A DNA stretch of 64,000 nt. Origin: Madurella fahalii. Its lineage: Eukaryota > Ascomycota > Sordariomycetes > Sordariales. Positions within the stretch are counted from its first letter, which is position 1. Each line of letters begins with the position of its first letter. The notes beneath the pieces were generated by a model that was not told the DNA's origin, made no database searches, and was given only the letters and a program-made list of their open reading frames with translations. The position numbers were made by a program, and so were the translations under genes. This document shows positions 42,747 through 53,409 of this stretch, one piece after another. The stretch spans positions 2,852,001 to 2,916,000 of the forward strand of contig CM056875.1 of NCBI GenBank assembly GCA_029876055.1, given 5' to 3'.

Positions 42747-45700
42747 GATTGGCGGCCCTGATCGTGCGGAGTGTCTCGGCGGTTAGGTCTCTGGGTCTGT
42801 ATGGCACGAGGTCGTTGATCATGCAGATGTTGACGGGGACTGCAGATATTTCGCCACCTTCGGGAAAGGTGAAGCCGTTGTGCGTCAAGAAGAGAGCCAT
42901 CCGCCTTCTGTTGTTCTTCACGAACAGCTCAAAAATTCGCGCCATTAGCGAACTTGATCGCCTGTCCTTCCACTTCGGAAGCGACAGCTGGTGCTTCGTG
43001 GCCAGCCCAAGAAGCTGTATCATTCGTCGATCCGCGGTGGCCATTTCGCCTACTTCTGGCAGGTTGTTGGGCTTCTTGTCCGCCTCAGCTTGCCTCCACG
43101 CCTCCTCTGTCATTGGGTGCCGCTCGTGCATGGATACAGGGATCGGAGCAGCCTGCATCTCTAATATATTGGCAATGAAATCGGTGAGCTTGTTGTCTTT
43201 CGTGCTCGTAATAGCATCTGTCAGAGCAGAAACAGTGGCGGCTCGGATGTCAATATGGCTGGCTTTCTCGAATATCGAGTCCAAAATGCCGGCAGCGGTT
43301 TGCTGGTCGACGAACTTGCAACCACCAAGGACATTCGACAGCATCTTGACCGTGGTGACCTTGATGGTGGTCCCTTTCTGCAGTCGCTCGATAATGGCTC
43401 GCACCATATCCCCCAGAAACTGGTTCACGTTGCCGTGAGACACCACCGATAAGAAGCCGGGATGGAAGAGATGACGGTGCCAAGAGCTGTCTTCTGTCCT
43501 CTCCAAGACGAAGTCACGTATGAGATCGCATGCCATGGATGGTCTGTCGTTTTGAGCCAGCAAGCCCACGAGATCCATGGCAAGCCAGATTGGGCGTCCC
43601 TCCCCATCATTTTTAGACATTGATTTTGACAGTACCGAGGACGCCAGGGCGAACAGGAGATCAACAGGTACCGCTCTGCAGAGCCTCTTTAGAAGCTGCG
43701 TAGAGTAGTATGACATCCCGGCCAGAATTTCGAAAACTCGTCGGCAAGGTACAAGCCTGGGAAGCGAACATCTTCGGGCGCTGACAATGGATGTATCATC
43801 AGCGAGCTGTCGGATCCGTGTTGGGAATTGATAACCAAGATTGCCGCTGCAATGAGAGCATCTCTTGTAGAACCAGTTAGCGGTTCCGCAAACAAAGTCG
43901 GCTGCCAGGGCGATTGAGTTGACCCTCAGCCAGCGCCTTGACCGAGATCTCGTCCGCGTTGGCCTTACTCGCAGGGAGCATATAATAAAGACAAGTCCGC
44001 ACGAGGGTTGTGACGGGCCGTACTTCCCGTGCCTCCGACTGAGAATCCGTATATGGATTCGGGTTCCACTCAGTAGGCTGCCTGGAATCACCAATGTCCG
44101 GGAAAGAAGTGCTCGGCGGGTTTTGTACTTCTGGCTCGCTCTTGGTACCAGAGTTCGTCACGGAGCCGAGCAAAATTATCTAGGAATCTCCACACATGGT
44201 CTCTGATGGTCTCTCTCGACTGGATGTCGCACCGATGGACTTCCGTTTGCATATTAGGGCGTAGCACGCCCGGATGGGCTTGGAGTACCAATGTCTCTAT
44301 TCGGATCAGCATTTGTAGGGTTGGGCCCTAAACAAGATCATGTATTTTCTTGTCAGAGAGGCCAATTCTATCTTGAAAAGCGTTAACGAAGCGCAGACGC
44401 CTATTGACAACATGAGAGGCCAGGAGCGCGGCGTGCCAAACGTTGTTAGCAGACCGGCGTTTGGGTTCACGCGACTTCCCTTACCTTTTCAACACGTCTG
44501 ACGATAGTCTCGTTCGCAGTTTCGATATCGGCCTTGACTGCGGCGGCATCCCGAACCGGGGTACCGAAAGCCGGTGCGATACCGGATAGAAAGTTGACAG
44601 CTTCTGACACGGGTGCCGATATCTCATTGCGGATTTCGCGAGCCACCTCCCGGTTATTTTCAAAGCGCCGACTCCAATACGGTTGAGTAAAGGCTAAGAG
44701 AACCGCACGCGATGCCTAAGTAGAGGGCCGATATAGCCCAGAAGGATCGACCAGACGCATCACAACTCTGAGCAGACTTTGCCATCCGCTCCTTGACCTC
44801 GGTCTCGATGTCAGCTGACGAGGCTGGGTCCCGCCCCAAAGCACGAAGGAGGAATGATCGCAGTGTCAAGACATCAACGTCGCTGCATTGTAGCTCCGCA
44901 ACCTGCGTCACGATAATCAGGCGTATCTTCGTTTAGGGAGTTTGACGAACCCTTTGCCAGGCATTGCTTCGACGAGCAGGTCAAGGAGACGCAGAGCTTT
45001 GTTGTGAGGAATCATGTGAATAGCTCGCTTGGGACGTTTTGCTTTAATGTCTGCAGTTGAGCCTTGTCTGTTTCGTCTGGAGACGCGATATCAAACCCGT
45101 ACTGGCTCTGATGTTGAAACAACCAGCAGAGTAGGTCGAACCTATCTCGAAACTTAGCTCCAGCTAAGCCACTAGGGAAAGTCCCTGGTAGGGAGGGGCT
45201 GTGCTCTCAGCAGGCATTTCAGAAACGACCCGCAGATGGTCCCTGCGTTTGTGCGTTGTCCTCCCGTGACAGTGGGCGTCGATCAGTTCACCGAGACCGA
45301 GGCAAGAGGCCGGGAGCAGTGGTGGGAACGTGAGAACCCTGCTTGAAGCTATTGGCCACACTTGAGTCATTTCTCGAAAGCCGCCAGTATCATACCCCAC
45401 ACTCGCTCCCGTATCTTGTCCGATGTTCCCCGGCGACTTATGTGTTTAGCGAGAGGAAGGGCAAGCGCAGTTACGAATTGGCCGGGGTCGATTTCCAAGC
45501 CGTCAGGATCATGGCTTGCGAGCTAGGACGCGCTCTGCGAAACTCTTGTCTTGACGAAAAAAAGGAGCGGGACCATCGAGTCGCAGAATGCGGTCCTTGC
45601 GCGGGAGAGAAGCACGCATTTCTTGCTCCCGAAACACTTCTGCATGAGCAAGGTAGAGGCGCGTCTTGATGCACCGCGGCCAGTCTCCCTTGGCGGCCCA

Positions 45701-45925
45701 TTCCGTTCGAACCTGGGCGGTGCATGCTTTGACAAGGTGCATGTGCAGCGGTCCCGCATCACGCTTAACGCCGGACTTGAGTTCGGGACCAGGCGGGGAG
45801 AGCAAGGTGAGCAGGTGCGACGTCAGGGACGCGGCGTCGCCGGTCTTGATTGTCTCCTTTAGATGCTCGGCTACCTGGGCGTGCGTGCCAGTGCGGAGAC
45901 GCTCATTGAGAGAAGAGCTAGCCAT
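42721..45925 (-). pseudogene. Large uncharacterised gene broken into many frames by indels
   Basis: The start is Met 45925 ('MASSSLNERLRTGTHAQVAE'). Coding text then hops between frames: a shift near 45522, then 'LEIDPGQFVTALALPLAKH'; later 'KFRDRFDLLCWLFQHQS'; 'LRSFLLRALGRDPASSADIE'; a shift near 44680, 'EIRNEISAPVSEAVNFLSG'; 'REPIRDHVWRFLD'-like text near 44200; 'VRTCLYYMLPASKANADEIS'; and 'DALIAAAILVINSQHG'. The last 330 codons are an open helical stretch ending at 42721 ('LCRAVPVDLLFALASSVLSK', 'VKMLSNVLGGCKFVDQQT'), like HEAT-type repeats. Some jumps may be introns (for example the GTAAGG after 'VRRVEK' near 44483), but others need indels; a 5-bp loss between two GGAGT copies near 44683 is one candidate. 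The intact protein would exceed 900 residues. The function is unknown. Confidence 0.55.
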
Positions 45926-46824
45926 TGTTTCGAGCGACTGCTTTGGTTCGGGCGGTTTTCTGAGCAAGCGTTGCTGGGGATATTTTGCAGCCCTCAATTA
46001 GCAGTACAGCGCTTCTGACAATAACATCCTCTGGGAACAACCAATACTGCGGCGCCCCCTATTGCCACAGAGCTGACAACGAGCTCAGTGCTGCAAACGA
46101 CCCTCCCTGCCTCGACCTTGGCCCAACTCAACAATCCCTCTCATTGGCCCGATTCCTATCTAAGAAAGAAGCAGAAGACGACAGAACGACAGCACTGTTA
46201 AATATAACAAGAGCAGGGGCCCGCGACGTCGAGTGAACCGAGACAGCCGCCGACTCCCCAGCCTTGGCACAGCACCCGGGTTCAGACTCCATGCATGAGC
46301 CCTAGCCTATAAGCCTCTACTTACCAACTCTTCTTGAACATTGAACAGAGCGAAGCTCAAATAAAAGGAATAAGGAACAGAACACATAGCTTATCCGTAT
46401 GCATAGTATAACCTTGAGGAACTTGAAGACTCCTCAAGTCAGGGTGCACTCCAATTCGGGAGAACTTTCAAGCCAAATACGGAGCAAAGCGATCGAGGGT
46501 CACTTCCAAGGACGAGTCTCTCAGGTTGGATGATGTTGCAGGAGGTGACTCCAGGTTCAGATCAGTAATCGCTCAGTGGACATGTGCCAAGCATCGCCAA
46601 GCCTGCATATCTGGAACCTGATAGGCTTGCTGCCTGAAACTGCCTGAAGCTGCCTGGCGGATGACACGCAAGAGGAAAGGTAAGATGGGGAATTGTCTTG
46701 CCGCGATGGGAGCTCTCGCGGGTTATAAAGGTGAGAAGAGGAACCTCTTCGTCGTCATCATCATCCTCGTCCACCAGCTACTATCTGCGCAACAGAATAA
46801 GCCACTATCAAATCTTCTTTCATT
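45926..46824. other. Intergenic region between divergent genes
   Basis: About 0.9 kb holding the upstream sides of the large pseudogene (minus) and the YCII-like gene (plus). No feature beyond short ORFs. Confidence 0.5.
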
Positions 46825-47253
46825 ATGCCCAAATTCGCCATGCTCGTCCGCGCCACTGCGGACGCGGAGTCAGGGGAGCTCCCCCATGACATGACCAAGC
46901 TTCTCGAGGATATGCTAGCCTACAATGCATCGCTCATTGATGCCGGAGCCCTCATCCACGCTGATGGGTTCCTCCCTTCGTCCAAGGGCGCCCGTGTACA
47001 GTTCTCGTCGACGGCTGCACCCACCGTCACGTACGGCCCCTTTGACGCCCCATCCCTCGTATCGGGCTATTGGATTATCAATACGGCCAATCTCGACGAG
47101 GCCATTTCATGGGCCAAGAAGGTGCCCTTCAAAACGGATGATGCGGTCGTGGAGGTGAGGCAGATTGCGGGAGCGGATGATTTTGGAGATAAGATGACGG
47201 ATGAGCTGAAGGCGAAGGAGGCAACCATGAAGGAGAAGCTCGGAGAAAAGTAG
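46825..47253 (+). CDS. YCII-related (DGPF-type) small protein
   Basis: A 142-residue single-exon ORF with the YCII ferredoxin-like fold pattern: 'PKFAMLVRATADAESGELP' for the first strand, 'MLAYNASLIDAGALIHADGF', 'TVTYGPFDAPS' (the DGPF-like turn before a strand), 'SGYWIINTANLDEAISWAKK' and 'AVVEVRQI'. The C-terminal 30 residues form a charged helix. YCII-like proteins bind small molecules or act as dehydrochlorinase-like enzymes in bacteria; fungal versions are uncharacterised, with some in secondary metabolism. The start follows a pyrimidine-rich leader and 'ATTATG'. Intact; probably cytosolic. Confidence 0.88.
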   Translation: MPKFAMLVRATADAESGELPHDMTKLLEDMLAYNASLIDAGALIHADGFLPSSKGARVQFSSTAAPTVTYGPFDAPSLVSGYWIINTANLDEAISWAKKVPFKTDDAVVEVRQIAGADDFGDKMTDELKAKEATMKEKLGEK

Positions 47254-48206
47254 ATCTTGCTCAGGAGATAACAGCTTGCAACCGTTCGACACACTCCCAT
47301 ATCGAATTGATCAAGTACCTTGCCTCATCCTGTGCGTCGTTGCGTCATCAACCCTGCACTGGCTTCAATTCACACAAAAGTGAAACGAAAACTCTCTGTG
47401 GGCTGCACCTCCGGTCAGGGAAAGAGCGGCAGACATCTTGACAGCAGCGTGCCCTCTTCCAAAATCTCCACTTCTAACGTTTCACAAACCTCCTGAAGCC
47501 ATTATTCTCCCTCAGCTGGCAGTCTGCGTCGAAAAGGTTGCTCGAAAACCGGGAACCATCCAAAGTCTGTCTCAATCCGCATACTTCACTGCCCCGCAGG
47601 ACGGAAACCGCTACAGACTACTAGCCCTCTCCCCGCGAAGACCGAGACTGTCCGTTGAGCCCTGTTGGTCGAGCTTCCTCACTAGACGAATGTTCATTGT
47701 CGAATCAACATACTTTGCATGGCTTGCGGTTCCCGTACCGGAACGATCGGCTGGTTGTCAAAACCAGTCAAGCAAGCGGATTCCCAGTTCGCCAGATGGC
47801 CCCACACCTCCGGCTCGACGCATCGACGAGCAACACCCCGGTCCAGTGCGTCCCTCATCACGGCAGAGGTCTGCCGAACACAACGGAAAGGCGTAGACAT
47901 TCAACAGGTGGAGATTAAGAGTCGCATATACAAATGCAGGGCGATGAATGGAATTGGAAGAGGATAATGTAGGGTGTTGTAATAAATTGACTAAGGGTGA
48001 CTGCTGCTATGGCAAGCGATGCTCCATTGCTAAGCAAGAAACCCAAGTTCAGTACGTAGCATGTTCCGTGGTGTTATTAGATGGGGCTCTTAAAAGACAA
48101 TATATTACTGTGAATTCCCGTTCCATGTACAATTTGCGTCAGGGTTCCAGTAATTTAGCAAAGAAAAGGGAAGCTGTTTAAAAACTGGTTCATGTCATCC
48201 AAAGTC
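47254..48206. other. Gene-free stretch
   Basis: About 0.95 kb with small motif-free ORFs only. Confidence 0.5.
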
Positions 48207-48765
48207 TCATGAAGCCATATCAACCAACCCTAGTTGCATAACAAGCCTTTCAAGAGCCTTGTTTTGTTCAAGTTCCCCACCCGGATTTAATATCCCCTCC
48301 AAGACTTTGTCGACTGGGATGATAGCGCCCTCTCCTTTTTCGCCCCAGATATGATTGAGTGCAAGTTTCATACCTCTTGGTGTTCGAAGAAGATGTAAGA
48401 TGTAATGCAGACAGGTAACGCCGCTCAAGGGGGCCGTTCCCATCATCGTGCACACGGCGTTTCAAACTCTTATCAAGCGCGGGCGTCACCAGCGGCTTAA
48501 TGATGGGCGAGCCAACATCACCCTTAAGCGCCTTGCGCCGTCTGGGGAGATGCCGTGTGTCCTCCATGCCATCTTCCGCATCTTCTTCATCTTCTTCATC
48601 TTCTTCATCTTCTTCATCTTCTTCATCTTCTTCATCTTCTTCATCTTCTTCATCCTCATCAAGGGCACCTTGCCTTCTCTTTTTAGCGGCACCTTCTCCC
48701 TTTTCCCAGTGCACATCCGCATCCCCTTGCGCCTGTATAGTCTTACCATTTCTCTCGCCTGGCAC
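48207..48765 (-). CDS. Possible ORF with acidic microsatellite (weak)
   Basis: One minus-strand frame (48765-48268) gives a basic start, a long Asp/Glu run coded by a microsatellite, and a basic tail. Another frame (48455-48207) gives 'LALNHIWGEKGEGAIIPVDK' and 'ALERLVMQLGLVDMAS', which looks more protein-like. No intron that joins them was found. It may be the damaged end of one gene, or nothing. Confidence 0.22.
48572..48656 (+). repeat. TTC/ATC 9-bp microsatellite
   Basis: About nine units of a TTCTTCATC-like 9-mer. It yields Phe/Ile, Ser or Glu/Asp/Met/Lys runs depending on the frame, which explains several long overlapping ORFs here. Confidence 0.9.
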
Positions 48766-49049
48766 CTCTCGAGCGGCAGTCTTGATCCATCACTCAGCCG
48801 CATGGAAAAGAAGGCTGACCAGGCCCGCGCCCAATCCGCAAGCTACCCACAACGGGTCCACACCTTCTCCGGGAGCGCCATTCTCATCCCCAGTGACCAA
48901 AGTCGGGAACCGCCCTGGAAATATGAAGGGCTCGGGTTCCCAGGCAGCAATAGCTCTAGAAGCTTAATCGGGGCTCACGATAGTGATGACTTCCTGGTGT
49001 GCCCTTGACCTCGAGTCCCATGCTTGCAGCAATATGCACCCGTTTCGGT

Positions 49050-49440
49050 GACATGTGTCAAGCATCTGTGCATACCTCTCAGTCTCCGACATTACATGCA
49101 AGGCTCATTGATGTTGTTCAACGCACTCACTGGTTCCAACCGTTTCTCCGACACGCCCTGCTTCATCAACTTCACCAAGACGGATATTTTTGAGCGGAAA
49201 CTCAAGGATGGACCCAGGCCCCTGTTATACTATCACCCGGCATTTACGAGCAGCCCACAAGACATGAACGCTGGAGTACAGTTTTTTGTTGATCGGTTCC
49301 GGGCCGCTCGCGAGGAGTCAAGGGCAAAGACCTGTATCAGCATTCTCGACGCCACGGACACATCTCAGCTGAGCATACTGTTAAGGGAAAGTGGCCGAAG
49401 TTGCTCGGACAAGGCAGCTGCGGCGTTGTTCAGTATAATG
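49050..49440 (+). pseudogene. Heterotrimeric G-protein alpha-subunit-like relic
   Basis: The plus strand reads 'VSSICAYLSVSDI' in one frame, then in the next 'SLMLFNALTGSNRFSDTPCF' and 'INFTKTDIFERKL', followed by 'YYHPAF', 'GVQFFVDRFRAA' and 'ILDATDTSQL'. This is the order of the G-alpha segments after the switch region: catalytic beta strand, 'ESLxLFxxxxNxxxF', NKxDLF base-recognition motif, 'YFPDYxG', 'FxxxRF' and 'xATDTxxI'. The NKxD asparagine is Thr here. A frameshift near 49100 and the absence of the P-loop and switch regions upstream indicate a decayed 3' fragment, or a highly divergent fungal G-alpha-like gene whose 5' exons I cannot find. Confidence 0.5.
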
Positions 49441-49844
49441 AGACGAGTAAATGTATTATTTCTTCGTGTGGCGCTGAAATCGCCATCACTGTTCTTGGTA
49501 CCGCCATCGTTCTTGTTACTTATGGTTCGGACTCAGGTTTCATGGAAACGCAGGCAGGACCACGGTCCGGAAGATAATTACATAAATTTCGAAAACGCTG
49601 ACTGCCGGTGAACACGATTGAAATGCCGAGAGGGATCGATCATAGCAAGCCGGATCAAAATCAAGTAGTCTTGACAGAAGCGCTTAGCTCTGTATATAGG
49701 TAGTAAGCAAATCGCAAGACATCTAATAAACTGCTCGCCTTGCTACTAGCTCCCGGCCCTGAGTAACGACCGCTGAAGAAAAGAAAACACGGAGAAGAGA
49801 GTAGAAAACGAAGTAACATATAGAACTCGTCAAAGCAAGCTCCG

Positions 49845-52800
49845 TTACCAACTAACCTTTCCATCTTCGAGCAGCGCCCTTATCCTGGCGTCCATCCTAA
49901 AGTGGTAGTTTTGGGCGATTTGAATCGGTGTCAGGCTTAGCCCGTCTCGCGCTGTTGTCGAGCACCCCGCCTCAACGAGGGCGGAAAGCAGCTCAAAGCA
50001 TCCGGGCTGGGCAGCCCTCGCAGCCGCGATGTGCACCGCGTTCCGTCCATGCTTATCAACCGCATTGACATCAAGGCCGTAACTTGCGAGCTGCCGGACC
50101 GTGCTGGCTGTGGAGGACCTGGCCGCATGGTGCAAGGCAGTCATCTGGTTCAGGTTCTTGTAGTGCGGATCGGCGAAGTTGTCGAGCAGAATCCCGCAGA
50201 TTTCGGCTGCCTCGGGCATATGACAGCTGGCCGCGTGGAGTAATGGCGTGCCCCTTTCGTCCTCGAGGTCCAACGCGGCGCCATGCTCAATCAGCTTTTT
50301 CACAGCGTAGCTGTTGCCGCTGAGGGCCGCAAAGTGCAACGGCGTCGAGTTGCTGAACGCTCTGACGTTGGGATCCGCGCCGCGGGAGAGGAGCTCATCG
50401 AGCAGGGCCCGATATTGCCGCTTGTTATCCTGGATTCTGGCTTCTTCCTCTGTGGCCGACTCAGGTGTCGGGTCGATCTTGGATTTGACAACCAGAATAT
50501 GTAGCGCACTTTCCCCCGCCACGTCTGTGGCATTGATGTTAGCCCCATGCTTGAGGAAGATTTCAGCCAGGTCGAGCCAGTTATTCTTGAGGGCGATAAG
50601 AAGGGGTGTTCTCAAGTTTTCATCTCGGCGCTCCAGGTTTGCGCCGGGATTGACGAGGCTCTCAACCAGAGCCTTATCCGGAGCCAAGGACCAACCGATT
50701 GCGGCTAGCAAAGGGCTGGTGGAATATTCGTCTTGGCCAGCCTCCTCAGGGTGCATGCCCCGGCCGGGACATGCCAGGACGCAGGAGGTTAGATGCTCCC
50801 TGCTCATGAAGTGGAGGATGGATTCCCCTCGCCTACAGAGAGCACCCAGCAGCACAGACCCTTCCATCCTGTCAAGGAGAGCAACATTGGACCCGCCATG
50901 AGCTTCTACGCTTCTCGCGTAGACTGTGATAAAGCGCCAGCAGTGATCCCGCAGTGATTTCTCTGTTGGCCGGAGTTGCTCAATGCCGTTCATGCAGCCG
51001 GTGACCAAGGCCATGTAGCTAAGCCCAAGAGGGTTTACGGCATCCAAAATACCCAACCCCGGCCCTGTCAGAAAGAATTCTCTGGCGGTCTCGTGGATGA
51101 ACTGCACGGTGTTCGAGGTATACTCGATCAGCCCTCGTGATGCGTTCTTGATCAGCCTTATCGTACGGTCGTTGGAAGGCGGCGTATGACCGTCCGAATA
51201 ACCCCAGTCTGATAAGTGGCTACCGAACTGGCAATCGGGCGAGGACAGCAGAGCGAGGCGGACGGCTGAATGGAGAGATCTAACCACTGATTCCCTACCG
51301 AGCAAAACCCATTGGAAAAGAGGCACCGAAAATATTCGCTCTTCTTCTGTGAGGGTCCGGCAGAGCTCGGTGTAGAGGTCTTCCATACTCTGGGGGACAG
51401 ACCTGAGCCGCTCCGTGAGTTTGCTCATAGGTTGCCCAGCATCAATACCTCGGAGGAGGAGGTCGACTACCAGTACGACCCAAAGAAACACGCCGGAAGC
51501 TGTTTGGATAATGGAAGCCTCAAGCAGGGCCAATGTACTCGACTCGCTTGGTGGCGCGAAGCTGAACTTGTCGCGGATGTAGGCGGCTATATCGGATTCG
51601 TTGCCTCTCTCCACCACGATTTCCGGGCAGTTTGGGATGCTAATTGTTGGGTAATGTCTGCTCGAGAGACATATGTTCAGGGAAAGGCCATTGTCCAGCG
51701 CCGACTTCCCGATTTCAGCAAAGAGATAGACGACCTCGCGGACGGTTGCCTCGTCGCACTCATCGAGGGCATCTACAAAGATGAAGGCGCGGCAAGGTTT
51801 GCAGCGGTGGAAGACACCTCGAATAAACGTCTCAAGCTCATGTCGAGTCCAAGACCACTCCTCGCCGGCAAGCGCCTTTTTTTGACGTTCATTGTACTGC
51901 TTGAAGAATTCCGCGAGTACGGCGCGGTCTTGTAGACACATCTGGTGTAGGATAGATCGGAACAGGCCAAGCGGGGTCTTCTCCAGGCTGGCTCCGCGTG
52001 CATTGAAGTAGAAGGTCGCGACGGTAGAGTAAGGACGCTCCGCCCGCTCTGTCCGGAGAGCAATAGTTTTCATGAGGGTCGATTTTCCCGCTCCCGGTTT
52101 GCCCTTGACCCAGAGCAATCCGCGATCCACCTCGGCATTGCGCCTCGCGTACCATGACTTGAATATTTCCGAGTCGTAGAGCCATTCGCATGTCGTGGCC
52201 AATGCTTCCCGGATGTTTTCCTGCCGGTTGCTCATGACGGAAAACCCCAGAGTGTTTAGACAAGCTGTCGAAGCTAGAGGTCAGCGACACGGACAAGGCA
52301 GCATTGGAATAGCCATCGCACCTTGCTCTTGCTGGGACAGATTTGGCGTTTGGTTGGAATCGGACAGGCGACTCATGAACCTTTTGAGCTCTCCTCCAAC
52401 TTTGGCATAGTTGGGGTCATCGCGGCCCCAGAATTTGCCCATGTTGACATGATTGGAATGAATGGTCACGGCGTGTTCTCTTGGACTGTCAAGTGACGAC
52501 GACATATCAGGTACGACCTGCGTTGCCAAGTCAATAACAAAGACACCAAAGCCTAAGGCGGGTTCTGCACCTTGTCATTCATGATGCCTATCCCCACCCC
52601 TGTAAGTGCCAGACTTTCCTGGAACGTCTTGACCTGGAATCCGTAGGTCCGCCATTGCTGCAAAATGACTCTCGAGACAACTCCAGTTCCGGGGAGTCGA
52701 GTCCTAGCGCACGGATGACGGACGCGTTGCTATCCGCCCGAAGAACAGCGCTTGCAATTTTTCTGCTAAGGTCACCGATCCTAGCGAATTCGGGGCTCCC

Positions 52801-53409
52801 GCGATGGGGTGTTCCGAGAAAAATGATTGCCTTTGTAGACTAGATGAGAAAAATGATTGCCTTTGTAGACTAGATGATATCACGGATAGTAGCCTCTTCG
52901 GCATGTTGCGACCGGCGGAGTACTTCCTTGACAAGCAAACCGCCGAGCGAATGGGCGACAAAGACAAGATTTCGTCCGCTTGGTCTCTCCCTGTGAAGCG
53001 AGTAGAGGAGATCCCGGGCATGGGTGAAGATGTCGGACTTGTTGGTCGGGGCGAATCCTCTAGTGACCACCGTGTCGTAGCCCCAGACTAGGACCCTGGC
53101 GTCCGGGCAGTCAGCGGGGAGCAAGTCCTTTGGCCAGTATACTGTCCGGCCGCCGGTAAGGACGTTGGTGTCGTCGACTTCAGCGTTGTTCCCACTCCTT
53201 GCCCCCCGTCGGGACGACGCTGAACTGACCGCGCGAGCGAGCTCGGTGATCGCCGCGGTTAGACTCTTTCTCTTACTTCCACGGGCTTTGGGCACGCTCT
53301 CGTTGGCCGAGTTAGAGGGGTGATAATCGGGTACTTGCGACGTATTGTACGACCACGTCCGCCAGGCATTACCCTGGAAGCCGTGGACGAGAACGATGCT
53401 GGAGGCCAA
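49845..53409 (-). pseudogene. NLR-like gene: SesB-type hydrolase, NACHT, ankyrin; effector part broken
   Basis: The first exon starts at 53409 with an alpha/beta-hydrolase ('IVLVHGFQG', nucleophile 'VAHSLGGLLVKE'), the SesB-like effector of fungal NLRs. It hits TAG at 52872-52870 and again at 52842-52840; the two lie in a perfect 30-bp tandem duplication. The frame continues as 'KAIIFLGTPHRGSPEF', shifts by one nt near 52663, and goes on as 'QQWRTYGFQVKTFQE'. Introns 52570-52518 and 52321-52265 link it, in phase, to a 2.4-kb open exon (52264-49845). That exon holds NACHT (Walker A 'GKPGAGKST', Walker B 'FIFVDALDEC') and a long C-terminus with about seven divergent ankyrin repeats ('TPLHFAALSGNSYAVKKLIE'). 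A Met at 52235 opens a 796-residue NACHT-ankyrin ORF that could still be made. Confidence 0.85.
52816..52875. repeat. Perfect 30-bp tandem duplication containing a stop codon
   Basis: Bases 52816-52845 and 52846-52875 are identical. On the minus strand each copy carries TAG in the hydrolase frame before 'STKAIIFL'. Both copies share the stop, so the nonsense mutation came first and the duplication second. Confidence 0.95.

Noticed and set aside
48448..49008. Plus-strand ORFs with poly-Phe/Ile and poly-Ser runs
   Set aside because: Products of the TTC/ATC microsatellite read in different frames.
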